From Diaphorobacter ruginosibacter (GTDB lineage Bacteria; Pseudomonadota; Gammaproteobacteria; Burkholderiales; Burkholderiaceae_C), in assembly GCF_014395975.1 (NCBI RefSeq), contig NZ_CP060714.1:868001-932000 (forward strand): a stretch of DNA of 64,000 nt. The letters run 5' to 3'. Position 1 is the stretch's first letter; every line of letters begins with the position of its first letter. Both the position numbers and the translations under genes were made by a program. The notes under the pieces were generated by a model. The model was not told where the DNA came from, made no database searches, and saw only the letters and a program-made list of their open reading frames with translations. Positions 8,840 through 17,096 of the stretch are shown piece after piece.

Positions 8840-8863
8840 GCAACCGGACCTGTGGTTCGGGTT

Positions 8864-8903
8864 CCTGCAGCGGCGCCCCTGTGGCGGCCCCTGCAGGTTT
8901 TTT
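8864..8903 (+). terminator. Hairpin and T-run between small and large repeat proteins
   Basis: CCTGCAG and CTGCAGG pair around a GC-rich, partly paired interior and run directly into TTTTTT. It starts 24 bases after the stop of the small protein and ends 56 bases before the start of the large one. It should stop most transcripts, letting partial read-through set a high small-to-large ratio. Confidence 0.7.
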
Positions 8904-8959
8904 CCCGTTGCGGCATGCGCCCGGCGGGTCGGCGAAGGTATTCATCGGAGGGAGCCTGA

Positions 8960-11900
8960 GTGCGCAAGTCGCGAACGTCACAACCGCATTGGTTTGCGCT
9001 GGGAGTGCTGGGCGCAGCCATGGCCTCTGCCACGCAATGCGCGAGCGCGCAGGAGTCCATGCTCGCGGGACTCGGCTGGCACAAGAACAGTGCCGGCACC
9101 GAGATGGACGGGCAGTCCTCCGTGCAGCTGCAAGGCAATGTTTCCCGCGCAACGATCACCTCGTCGGGCGGCAAGGGCTCGGCGCTGGCCAACGCCGGCA
9201 TGAGCGTGGACCTGGCCGGAACGGCGCAGGCGAACACGGTGGGTCTCGCGTCGATGAGCGTGAAAAATGCCCAGGTGCAGGTACTCAAGAACCAGGTGAG
9301 CGGCTTCGTCAATGCAATGGGCGGTGCCGCCACGGTGAACGTCGTCCTCGCGGCCAGCGGGGAGGGCCGCAAGCCGCTGTCCTCGACCCGTCTCCTGGTC
9401 ATGGACAACAAGGCTTCGCAGGTCGATGCCTTCGGTGGCAAGGCGTCGGTGCTGCTGGGCACCGGCTCGCTGCAACTGCCGGGACGGGCCACGGCCAACA
9501 GCATCCTGCTCGATGCTTCCGAGGTGCATGAGTCGCCCGTTTCCATTGTGGACAACGAAGCCGATGACGTGGTCTCCATCGGCGGTTCGGCGCTGGTCAA
9601 TGCGCTCACGGCGGCGCGCAGCCAGTTGCGCGACACGCAGATCGGAAGCTCTGGCAACCGCGCGCAGGGCATTCGCGCAGGAGGGGGCAGCGCCGGAATC
9701 GGTCGAGGGATGATCGGGGGCGTCAACCTGACCGGCGTGGCCGCGGCCAATACCGTTGCCATCGCGGGAAGCGACCTGCGGGGCGCCCGCCTGAGCGTGA
9801 CCGACAACATGGCTAGCCAGATGGCATCCACGGGCGGCAGTGCGCTTGCCAACAGCATCAGCTTTACCGACCACCAGCTCACGGCGGGTGGCGGCTACGG
9901 TGCGCAGTTGACCAACAACACGGCGCGCAACGTGCAGGCATTCGGCGGCGAGGGCAGCCTGCTGGGCGGAGCACTGGCCGATGTCAGCATGTCCGCATCG
10001 GCACTGGCCAACGCCATCTCGGTGAACAAGGGCGCCCTCAAGGACTCGCCGTCGCATACCCTCGTCGGCAACCGGGCGCAGGACGTGGTGGCAACAGGCG
10101 GCGGTGCGTCCGCCAACAGCCTCTGGCTCGACAATGCCACGGTGCAGGGCGGCTCCATCCGCCTGGGGAACAACGTTGCAGAACAGGTGCGCACGAGCGG
10201 CATCTCCGGCTCGGTCAGTGCAGGCGTCGTGGGGGCGGTCGAGAAAAACGGTCGCGCGCTCGGCAACACCGTGGCGGTGGATCGCCAGGCGACGCTGGAC
10301 CGTGCAACGCTGAGCCTGCAATCCAACGAGGGGCGCGGCATCACGGGCACGGGCGGCTTCGCGGCGGCGAACTCGGTGGCCGTCAGCGAGGGGCGCATCC
10401 AGAATTCCAACGTCACGCTGGTGAACAACCGGGCCTCGCAGATGAGCTCCACCGGAGGCTCGGCCCAGGTAGGCGGCAGCGTGCTCTATTCCACGAGCCA
10501 GCAGTCATCGGCGCTGGCCAACACATTGGCCGTGACGGGCTCGCAGCTCGATGCAAAGACCGTGACGTTCGCAGGCAATCAGGCGGGCAACCTGCACGCC
10601 AAGGGCGGTATCCTGATGGCCAACAGCGTGTCGCTGGAGGACGGAGGCGGCGCAAGCTCGCAGCTCTCCGCCTCGGGCTCGATGATGGGCAACACGGCGC
10701 AGGACATGAGTTCCGCGGCAAGGTCTACTTCCGCGGCAGCGGGCCTTGCGCGCAACAAGAGCAGTGCCCGTGCCGCAGCGAATGCTCTGGTGCTGCACGA
10801 TGACGCTCGCATGGATGCCTCCTCGCCGTGGCTCATCAGCATGAACGATGCGCGCCAGGTGCACGTGGACGGCGGCACTGCGCTGGTCAACGCGCTGGCG
10901 GCCTATCGCGGCGCGCGTGTCGAGAACAGCTCCCTCACCATCCTCGGCAATCGCGCCCAGGACATCCGGGCTTCGGGCGGTGCGTCCCAGGTCGCGGGCG
11001 TGGGCTCCAGCAGCAATGGCGTCCTGGCGGCCAACAGCCTGTACATGGATGGCACACAGCCCAACCGCCTGACCGCCACGCAGCTGCAGATCATGGGCAA
11101 CACGGCAAGGCAACTGAACGCCGATGGCGGCCGCATCAATGCCAATGCGGTGTCGCTCAATGGACAGGGCCGTATCGAACACAGTACGACCAGCATCTTC
11201 GGAAACACCGCCACCGACATCCGAAGCGAAGGCAAGGAAGGTACGGTGGCGGGTTTCGCAGCATTCGGCAAGGGCGTCGGCCAGGCGAATGCGAACGCCA
11301 TCCAGGTGCTGTCCGCCATGCGCCAGGCCAGCTTGCAACTGATGGGCAACACGGCCCGCAACGTGAGTTCGCCCGATGGGCTGGCGTCGGCCAACAGCAT
11401 CACGCAGGCGGACGGCGCGAGCATGGACCGGCTGCATGCGACGCTGGCTGCCAACGTTGCTACCGAGGCGCGCGCGGATGGTGGCCATACGGCGCTGGCC
11501 AACAGCGTGCACGCGGATGGCAACCTGAGCAACGCGTCCGTGCAGATCGTGGGCAACCAGGGCAGCGCGCAAACGGCGGGCGATGATGCATTGGTCAACA
11601 GCGTCCGCGCGCAAAAGCGGGGGCGGATTTCCGAATCGTCCGTCAGCATTGCCGCCAATCGCGGCAGTGCCAGCGGCGGCCGGGCCAACAGCGTCGACGT
11701 GGCGGGCAACGTGCGCGCCAGCCAGATCACGGTGATGGGCAACCAGGGCTCGGCCTCGCAAGGGGGAACGATCAACAGCGTGACCGGCAAGGGGCAGGTC
11801 ACCGCCAGCAACATCACCGTGCTGGGCAATACGGGCTCGGCCAGCCGGGGAACGGCCAACAGCGTGGACGTGGCCGGAAGCATTGCCGGCTCGCAGCTGG

Positions 11901-12532
11901 CGATCCTGGGCAACCAGGGCAACGCCCAGGGCGGCGGCACGGTCAACAGCGTGACGGGCAAGGGCTCGATCAAGGGAAGCCAGATCTCGATCATCGGCAA
12001 CAGCGGCAGCACGCGAGGCGGTGGAACAGTCAACAGCGTGGACAACGGGGGCAGCATCGCCGGCGCGAGCATCACGCTGGTGGCCAACAACGGCAGCGCA
12101 ACGGGCGGTGGCACGGTCAACAGCGTGGACAACAAGGGATTGCTGAGCGGCAACGTGGTGATCGCCGGCAATCGAGGCAGCGCGACGATGGGCGGCACGG
12201 TCAACTCGCTTGTCAACCGCGGCGTGATGGCCGGCAGCGTGGTGATCGCGGGCAACGACGGGCGCGCGATGGCTGGCGGCACTTCCAACTCCGTCATCAA
12301 CCACGGCGTGATTACCGGCATGGTGGCCATCGTCGGCAACCGCACGATGGCGGCTGCGGGCATGACGTCGGGAAGCGTGCGCAACATCGGCGGCGCCATC
12401 GTGGGCGCTGCCGGTGTGGCCGGCAACAGTGCCTACGCGGCGAACGTCGGGTACACCTACGCAACCCCGTCGGTCGGCGTCGTGAACAACTCCGTCACCG
12501 TGGTTCCGGCGTTCAACATCATCAGCAACTGA
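8960..12532 (+). CDS. Giant exported repeat protein (candidate beta-solenoid / amyloid-like adhesin)
   Basis: A 1190-residue protein starting at GTG 8960, with an excellent ribosome site (GGAGGGAG, five bases upstream) and a signal peptide ending near residue 30 (CASAQES). The rest is repetitive, with nearly thirty ANSV/VNSV/ANTV-type marks. Residues about 60-900 alternate long and short units of the pattern N-x-A-x-x-V-x-A-x-GG-x-A, ANSV, then a strand ending in GN. Residues about 907-1130 switch to tighter 28-29-residue units (NSV, GxI, SQI, GNQGSA, GGTV). The composition is Gly, Ala, Ser, Asn and Val rich with very few aromatics or cysteines, as expected for a stacked beta-solenoid with Asn ladders. 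No catalytic motif is seen. Function is inferred: surface fibre or adhesin exported with the CsgG-like pore. Confidence 0.75.
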   Translation: MRKSRTSQPHWFALGVLGAAMASATQCASAQESMLAGLGWHKNSAGTEMDGQSSVQLQGNVSRATITSSGGKGSALANAGMSVDLAGTAQANTVGLASMSVKNAQVQVLKNQVSGFVNAMGGAATVNVVLAASGEGRKPLSSTRLLVMDNKASQVDAFGGKASVLLGTGSLQLPGRATANSILLDASEVHESPVSIVDNEADDVVSIGGSALVNALTAARSQLRDTQIGSSGNRAQGIRAGGGSAGIGRGMIGGVNLTGVAAANTVAIAGSDLRGARLSVTDNMASQMASTGGSALANSISFTDHQLTAGGGYGAQLTNNTARNVQAFGGEGSLLGGALADVSMSASALANAISVNKGALKDSPSHTLVGNRAQDVVATGGGASANSLWLDNATVQGGSIRLGNNVAEQVRTSGISGSVSAGVVGAVEKNGRALGNTVAVDRQATLDRATLSLQSNEGRGITGTGGFAAANSVAVSEGRIQNSNVTLVNNRASQMSSTGGSAQVGGSVLYSTSQQSSALANTLAVTGSQLDAKTVTFAGNQAGNLHAKGGILMANSVSLEDGGGASSQLSASGSMMGNTAQDMSSAARSTSAAAGLARNKSSARAAANALVLHDDARMDASSPWLISMNDARQVHVDGGTALVNALAAYRGARVENSSLTILGNRAQDIRASGGASQVAGVGSSSNGVLAANSLYMDGTQPNRLTATQLQIMGNTARQLNADGGRINANAVSLNGQGRIEHSTTSIFGNTATDIRSEGKEGTVAGFAAFGKGVGQANANAIQVLSAMRQASLQLMGNTARNVSSPDGLASANSITQADGASMDRLHATLAANVATEARADGGHTALANSVHADGNLSNASVQIVGNQGSAQTAGDDALVNSVRAQKRGRISESSVSIAANRGSASGGRANSVDVAGNVRASQITVMGNQGSASQGGTINSVTGKGQVTASNITVLGNTGSASRGTANSVDVAGSIAGSQLAILGNQGNAQGGGTVNSVTGKGSIKGSQISIIGNSGSTRGGGTVNSVDNGGSIAGASITLVANNGSATGGGTVNSVDNKGLLSGNVVIAGNRGSATMGGTVNSLVNRGVMAGSVVIAGNDGRAMAGGTSNSVINHGVITGMVAIVGNRTMAAAGMTSGSVRNIGGAIVGAAGVAGNSAYAANVGYTYATPSVGVVNNSVTVVPAFNIISN
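11687..12370 (+). repeat. Tandem 84-87 bp coding repeats in the large repeat protein
   Basis: Eight NS(V/L) marks start at about 11687, 11774, 11858, 11945, 12032, 12119, 12203 and 12287, giving spacings of 87, 84, 87, 87, 87, 84 and 84 bases. All units stay in frame and differ by 28 or 29 codons. The copies are diverged at DNA level, so this is an old array kept by selection on protein pattern, not a recent slippage product. Confidence 0.85.
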
Positions 12533-12600
12533 GGGGAGGCCGCGCGCCGTGCTCGCGGCACCATGGCATACGGATCGACATGAGAAAGGCAGGAAAGGCA

Positions 12601-13050
12601 ATGACACACTCCACGACAAGCACCGCGGCGGGCGCCTTGCGCCTGGCAGGCATGGGCAGCGCGCTGGCGCTGCTCGCCATGGGCGCCCAGGCGCAGATGG
12701 TGAACTACGGCGACCAGTTGGCCAGCTACAAGGACATGTCGCAATCCGGCGTGAAGCTCAATGACGGCGTGTTTCCATCGGTCAGCGCCAAGGCGCGCGT
12801 GAACCGTGCGATCGCGCAGAACATGCTGGTGGACCAGAGCGCACTGGTGCAGCCCGACGGCACGCTGAAGCTGCCCAGCAACCAGCAGAACATCGTGATC
12901 CGCTCGGACTACACGAACGTCACGCGTGGTGCGGACGGAACCTTGCGCATCGCCAGCCCGGTCATCCAGGGCAACGTGAACGGCAACGTCACGTTGTATG
13001 TGGAGGGGCGTGGTGTGGAAAACATCACGGTGCTCAACTCCATGCGCTGA
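12601..13050 (+). CDS. Small exported protein before the CsgG-like gene (HfaA-like candidate)
   Basis: A 149-residue protein with a Sec signal (hydrophobic run AGMGSALALLAMG, cleavage after AQA). The start at 12601 has AGGA six bases upstream; the ATG at 12580 has no such site. The mature part ends in a beta-rich segment, SPVIQGNVNGNVTLYVEG, closing with GVENITVLNSMR. A small exported protein beside a CsgG-family gene recalls the order of hfaA-hfaB in holdfast-anchor loci, and the Gln-Gly-Asn turn is reminiscent, but I cannot claim homology. It could be a minor subunit, a nucleator or a chaperone of the exported repeat proteins. Confidence 0.6.
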   Translation: MTHSTTSTAAGALRLAGMGSALALLAMGAQAQMVNYGDQLASYKDMSQSGVKLNDGVFPSVSAKARVNRAIAQNMLVDQSALVQPDGTLKLPSNQQNIVIRSDYTNVTRGADGTLRIASPVIQGNVNGNVTLYVEGRGVENITVLNSMR

Positions 13051-13149
13051 AGAAAGAAGGCGGGGCCGTCACGGCTTCGTCACCAAGCCAGGGCACCCGC
13101 GCCGCTCGCGAGCAGCGGGCGCATTCTGGCGGCACACACGACAAGCAAC

Positions 13150-14313
13150 ATGAACAAGAAAATCTATTCGCGCGCGGCGCTGATTCTGGCCGCAGCCTCT
13201 TTGATGGGATGTGCGTCGACGGAGAACGCCATCAAGGATGCGACGACCCTGATGCAGGAGAGGGAGGCGGACAAGCTGCTGCCGGTGGCCAACCTGAGCC
13301 CCTATGCCGAATCGCTGGGGCGCTTCGGGCGCATGCTGGACATCTACAAGGAAGGCGACCCCGTCATCTACATGCAGACGCGCAACATCTCGGACGCGAC
13401 GAACCTCTCGAACCCGCTGGTGGGTGCCGAGATTCCCGGCGACATCACCGAGATGGTCCGCACGGCGGTCAATCGCATCGGTGCGCGCATCGTGTATGTG
13501 CCCTACCATCCCGACTACCTGGTATCGCAGGCACAGCTCGGCGCGAAGTTCGGCGTGACCATGCCCGACTTTCTGATCACCGGTGCGCTGACGGAGTTCG
13601 ACCGCGCGATTGCGGGCGCGGGGCGCTCCAATTCGCTGGGCGTCGAGTTCGGGGGCGGCAAGGGCAAGGTGGAACTGGGCGCGGACCGCAAGCGCACGGC
13701 CATCTACTCCGCTCTCGCGCTCGACCTGAACCTGGTGAGCTTTTCCACGCAGCAGATGGTGCCGCAGATCCAGGCATCCAACGTCATCAAGGTGCTCAAC
13801 TTCGGCTCGGAAGACAACGCCAGCGTCGGCTTCTATGGCGATGCTTTCGGCTTCAAGCTGGAAGGAAAGTACCTGCAGGGCCGGCATTCCGCCATCCGTA
13901 CGCTGGTCGACCTGAGCGTGCTGGAATTGATCGGCAAGGCTACCAACACGCCCTACTGGCGCTGCATCCCAGGCGGCAAGCCCGACCCCGTGGTGGTTGG
14001 CAACATGCGTCGTGCATACGAGTCGCTGAGCCCCGAGCTCAAGCTGGGCCTCATCCAGGTCAGCCTGCGCAAGTATGGCGAGCCGGTCGAGGTCACGCAG
14101 AAGCTCGACGAGCCCACGCAGCAGGCTTTGCAGAAGGTCTATTCCGAGCGCTATGCGGATGCGGGCCCCGTGGACGTCATGCAGTGGAAGGGCTTCGAGC
14201 CGCTGTTCTTCGGCGTGCCGATGGCGTGGGACGGAACGCTCGAGGCGCCGAGGGCCCAGGCGGTGCAGCCTGCGCAGCAGCCTGCGGCCGTCAACGACAA
14301 GGTGGGCGCATGA
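13150..14313 (+). CDS. CsgG/HfaB-like outer-membrane pore lipoprotein
   Basis: A 387-residue lipoprotein: signal ending at lipobox L-M-G-C (Cys21). The order of features follows CsgG, the nonameric outer-membrane channel of curli secretion: an early strand and loop (QTRNISDATNLSNPLVGAEI), an alpha-helix for periplasmic packing (MVRTAVNRIGARIVYV), the central FLITGALTEFDR corresponding to the VEGSIIGYES part of CsgG, a glycine-rich stretch, then two long strands (ALALDLNLVSFSTQQM) that would form the beta barrel, and a C-terminal helix (SVLELIGKATNTPYWRCI). A tail of about 90 residues after this is extra. The assignment rests on my reading of pattern, not on an alignment. The stop overlaps the next start (ATGATG at 14310). 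Confidence 0.62.
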   Translation: MNKKIYSRAALILAAASLMGCASTENAIKDATTLMQEREADKLLPVANLSPYAESLGRFGRMLDIYKEGDPVIYMQTRNISDATNLSNPLVGAEIPGDITEMVRTAVNRIGARIVYVPYHPDYLVSQAQLGAKFGVTMPDFLITGALTEFDRAIAGAGRSNSLGVEFGGGKGKVELGADRKRTAIYSALALDLNLVSFSTQQMVPQIQASNVIKVLNFGSEDNASVGFYGDAFGFKLEGKYLQGRHSAIRTLVDLSVLELIGKATNTPYWRCIPGGKPDPVVVGNMRRAYESLSPELKLGLIQVSLRKYGEPVEVTQKLDEPTQQALQKVYSERYADAGPVDVMQWKGFEPLFFGVPMAWDGTLEAPRAQAVQPAQQPAAVNDKVGA

Positions 14314-15176
14314 TGGCCTGCATGAACACAGGCAGGGACTTCCGCACGGGTTCGTGCAGGCTGCACGGCATGGCGTGCAGCGCCGTGCTGCTGGCCATGA
14401 TGGGTCTGCAGCTCGGCGCACAGGCGCAGACCTCCGCCTCAGGCGCACCGGCCGTGGCGGCCGCACCCCGCCAGGAGCAGCAGACGACGCAGCCCGTGAA
14501 CCCCACGACGGCGGCACGCTTCATCGAGGACTGCAACGACGCCATGGAGCGCGGCGTGGCCTCGCTCGGCTGCCAGGCGCCGCTGTACCGCAACGAGCTC
14601 GAACGCCTCAAGCGCGAGGCGGTCACCACGCAGAACCCGCAGTTGCTTTCTTTCGTCGGCGATGCGTACCGCAATCCACGCAGCGGGTTGGGCGACATGG
14701 GCCAGGCCTATCGCTGGTACCTGATGGCTGCCGTGCGCGGTGACCCGCAGGCCATGCAGCGCCTGGCCGACATGAACCGCAAGGGCATCGGAGTGCCCAA
14801 GGACAACGTGAAGGCCATGGGCTACGCACGGCTGGTCCAGCGCATGTCGCAGCCCGGTGCCGCACAGCCCAACGTGGTGTCGATCATCAACGAGCTGGGC
14901 GACGAAATGGCGGTGGAGGAGGTGGCGCTGGCAGAGCGCTTTGCGGGCCAGTTGCAGGAGCGCATCCTGCGCGAGAGCGGTGCAGGCCAGTCCGGCGGCG
15001 GCAGCGATGCCGGCGGCGCACCGTCCAGCCTGACCATCAAGCCCGACACCAGCAGTGTGCCGGGCATGCCGCAGCCCGCGGCAGCCCCGAGGACGCCGAG
15101 TCCGGCGCCTCCGCCGGGCGCCGTGCTGCCCGGCGTTCCCGCGCCGCTGGCACCGTCCGCATCTCCCGCACATTGA
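14310..15176 (+). CDS. Exported Sel1-repeat protein
   Basis: A 288-residue protein with an N-terminal export signal (hydrophobic run CSAVLLAMMGLQLGAQA). Two Sel1-like helical repeats are visible around residues 120-190 (FVGDAYRNPRSGLGDMGQ, then AMQRLADMNRKGIGVPKD), the usual SLR pattern of A-x-x-x-L-x-x-x-G-x-G-V. Two cysteines (DCNDAMERGVASLGC) may form a disulphide. The C-terminal 80 residues are Pro/Ala/Gly-rich and probably disordered. SLR proteins act as scaffolds for protein complexes in the periplasm. It overlaps the CsgG-like gene by four bases, so translation is likely coupled and it may serve the pore. Confidence 0.75.
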   Translation: MMACMNTGRDFRTGSCRLHGMACSAVLLAMMGLQLGAQAQTSASGAPAVAAAPRQEQQTTQPVNPTTAARFIEDCNDAMERGVASLGCQAPLYRNELERLKREAVTTQNPQLLSFVGDAYRNPRSGLGDMGQAYRWYLMAAVRGDPQAMQRLADMNRKGIGVPKDNVKAMGYARLVQRMSQPGAAQPNVVSIINELGDEMAVEEVALAERFAGQLQERILRESGAGQSGGGSDAGGAPSSLTIKPDTSSVPGMPQPAAAPRTPSPAPPPGAVLPGVPAPLAPSASPAH

Positions 15177-15219
15177 GTGCGCGATGCGTATCCATCAACT
15201 TGACGAAGAACCACGAGGG

Positions 15220-15633
15220 ATGAACCGCATGGCTCCTACCGAGATCACCCATTCTTCCCTGCGCCGGAAGTACCCGCCGCTGCTTGGGCGCGTGTTGTCC
15301 GGTGCATCGTTGCTCCTGGCGCTGATGAACGGCACCGGCGCGCTGGCGGGCAATGCGGCATCGCACACAGCGTCTGCGCCGCAGCCACAGCAGGCCGGCG
15401 GCAATCGCATCGAAGTGACGAACAACTCGGTTTCCAACGTGCGCTGCGCCAATGGTGGATCGGTCTCGGTCAACAGCGTGAACGTGAATGGCGCGGCACT
15501 GAAGGGCCGTACCGTGATCGTGCAGGGGCACAACAGCGATGGCGAGCGCGAGGGCAAGGTCATCGACTGCGGCGATATCCCCAGCGGCAAGGCCCCGGCT
15601 TCGTCACAGGTCAACAGCATCACGATTCGCTGA
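15220..15633 (+). CDS. Third exported NSV-motif protein with a cysteine pair
   Basis: About 137 residues, with an export signal (hydrophobic run VLSGASLLLALMNGTGALAG). The mature part carries one unit of the same repeat as the proteins at 8480 and 8960: NNSVSNVRCANGG, then SVSVNSVNVNGAALKGRTV, and ends SQVNSITIR. Two cysteines (VRC and IDCGD) would allow a disulphide that the other two repeat proteins lack. The start is uncertain: 15184, 15220 and 15229 are all in frame, and GAGGG at 15215-15219 best serves 15229 or 15220. A short single-unit protein could cap or anchor the fibre; this is inference. Confidence 0.65.
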   Translation: MNRMAPTEITHSSLRRKYPPLLGRVLSGASLLLALMNGTGALAGNAASHTASAPQPQQAGGNRIEVTNNSVSNVRCANGGSVSVNSVNVNGAALKGRTVIVQGHNSDGEREGKVIDCGDIPSGKAPASSQVNSITIR

Positions 15634-15704
15634 GTCCGCTAAGCAGCGAGCCCCGCATGGTGCGGGCCAGAACACAAGATTTCAGAACCAGAGGAGCCAG
15701 AAGA

Positions 15705-16361
15705 ATGAATCGAGCCCTGCTTGCACAAGTTGCCAAGCGCAATACCCGCACCCAGGCCGGCATGATGGCCGGCGTGCTGACGGCGGCCATGCTGCTGTCG
15801 GCCTGCAAGGATCACCCCGCGGATGGGCCTGCACAGTCGTCGGCACCGGCCGCCGCCCCTGCTCCCGCGCCGGCGCCAGTACCCACCCCCGCACCGGCAC
15901 CTGTTCCCGCTCCTGCGCAACCGGCTGTTGCAGCGCAGCCTGCTCCGTCCCCGGCGGCTTCCGCGCAGTCCGTCGCGGAAGCCCGGAAGATTCCCATGAA
16001 CGTCCAGGGCGTTGCCGAGGCGGGGCTGACGGTGCGCGTGAAGAGCGTCGAGATTGGCGCGGATGCCACCGTGCTGGACGTGAGCATATCGTTTTCCAAT
16101 CGCATCACCAGCTCGACCATGCTCGCGCTCACCGACACGTTCCTGGAGGACGAGGGCGGCGCGCGGCTGCAGATCAAGCGCCCCACGGACAACCGCGACC
16201 TGAGGGTGAATTCCGGTGAAACACTGAACGGTCAGCTGGTCTTCATGGGGGCCACTCCCGCATCGGCGCGCAAGCTGCGCCTCGTGTTCAACGACGGCAA
16301 TGCGGGTGACAACCTCGTGGCGCCGGGCCTGGCCGTGGAACTGCCTCTTTCGGGGGGCTGA
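15705..16361 (+). CDS. Lipoprotein with proline-rich stalk and beta-sandwich-like domain
   Basis: A 218-residue lipoprotein: signal ending at L-S-A-C (Cys34), then an Ala/Pro stalk of about 60 residues (repeats of PAPAP), then a beta-rich domain of about 120 residues (VRVKSVEIGADATVLDVSIS and ARLQIKRPTDNRDLRVNSG). The domain resembles immunoglobulin-like domains that regulate or stabilise envelope complexes, but I recognise no named family. AGGAG lies eight bases before the ATG at 15705. The stop and the next start share a base (TGATG). The stalk length would carry the domain away from the outer membrane, which fits an accessory role around the CsgG-like pore. Confidence 0.65.
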   Translation: MNRALLAQVAKRNTRTQAGMMAGVLTAAMLLSACKDHPADGPAQSSAPAAAPAPAPAPVPTPAPAPVPAPAQPAVAAQPAPSPAASAQSVAEARKIPMNVQGVAEAGLTVRVKSVEIGADATVLDVSISFSNRITSSTMLALTDTFLEDEGGARLQIKRPTDNRDLRVNSGETLNGQLVFMGATPASARKLRLVFNDGNAGDNLVAPGLAVELPLSGG

Positions 16362-17095
16362 TGGGACAGCTCCGTGTGAAAGTGCGTTCGTGGCAGATTG
16401 CCGTCTTGGCCGGCGCTGCAGTTGCAGGTTCCTATGCAATGGCCGACGTCGTGCGTTCGGACCGCAAGCTGTCCGCGCTGGAGTCGCGTCTCGTGCCGGC
16501 GTCGTCGGCGCCCGAGACACGCCTTGCGCCGCAGAACCGGGAAGGCAACCTCACGCCCAGCCATCCCGAAACAAGCCTCACGCCCAGCCGCCCGCAAACC
16601 AGTCTGGCACCGGCTGCGGGCCCGAGCACCATCCTGCGCGAGGCGGAGGTGCCTCCCGAGCGCCTGGAGCGTACGCGCGAACTGCTGGTGGAACTCAAGG
16701 CCGCGCCTACGCCTGCGAAGGCCATCTCGATCGACCTGCCTGCCGACGTGCTGTTCGACTTCGACAAGTACGAGTTGCGCTCCGACGCGGCACCGTCACT
16801 GGACAAGGCGGCCGAGCTGATCAAGAGCTATCCCGATGCGCCCTTGCTGGTGCGCGGCCATACGGATGGCAAGGGAACCGATGCCTACAACGACCAGTTG
16901 TCGGAGCGCAGGGCACAGGCCGTCGCAAAGGAACTCGAGGCGCGCACGGGGCGCCAGGCGGCCACACGCGGATTGGGGCGGCGCGAGCCGGTCGCCCCCA
17001 ATCTCACGTCCGATGGCAAGGACAACCCCGACGGTCGCCAGCGCAACCGACGGGTGCAGATCCTGATCGAAGTCGCTCCGGCGAAGGGAGGTTGA
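16361..17095 (+). CDS. OmpA-C domain protein (peptidoglycan-binding)
   Basis: A 244-residue protein with an N-terminal hydrophobic segment (WQIAVLAGAAVAGSYAMA), a low-complexity linker holding a threefold short repeat (NLTPSHPETSLTPSRPQTSL), a short helix, and a C-terminal OmpA/MotB domain at about residues 120-240: PADVLFDFDKYELRSDA, VRGHTDGKGTDAYNDQLSERR, and NPDGRQRNRRVQI. The Asp and Arg that hold diaminopimelate in this fold are present (TDGKG and NRR). It should tie an envelope complex to peptidoglycan. Translation is coupled to the lipoprotein before it and the zinc-ribbon gene after it. Confidence 0.88.
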   Translation: MGQLRVKVRSWQIAVLAGAAVAGSYAMADVVRSDRKLSALESRLVPASSAPETRLAPQNREGNLTPSHPETSLTPSRPQTSLAPAAGPSTILREAEVPPERLERTRELLVELKAAPTPAKAISIDLPADVLFDFDKYELRSDAAPSLDKAAELIKSYPDAPLLVRGHTDGKGTDAYNDQLSERRAQAVAKELEARTGRQAATRGLGRREPVAPNLTSDGKDNPDGRQRNRRVQILIEVAPAKGG

Positions 17096-17096
17096 C

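Noticed and set aside
11687..12370. Regularly spaced repeats resembling a CRISPR array
   Set aside because: The spacing is 84-87 bases, all in frame within a coding gene, repeats are diverged, and no cas genes are present. It is a protein repeat.
10505..12619. 704-aa minus-strand open frame opposite the giant repeat protein (and similar long frames at 8978-10321 and 10903-12426)
   Set aside because: Long antisense frames are expected opposite GC-rich repetitive genes. They have no signal, motif or ribosome site, and their His/Ala/Arg-rich composition is typical of shadows.
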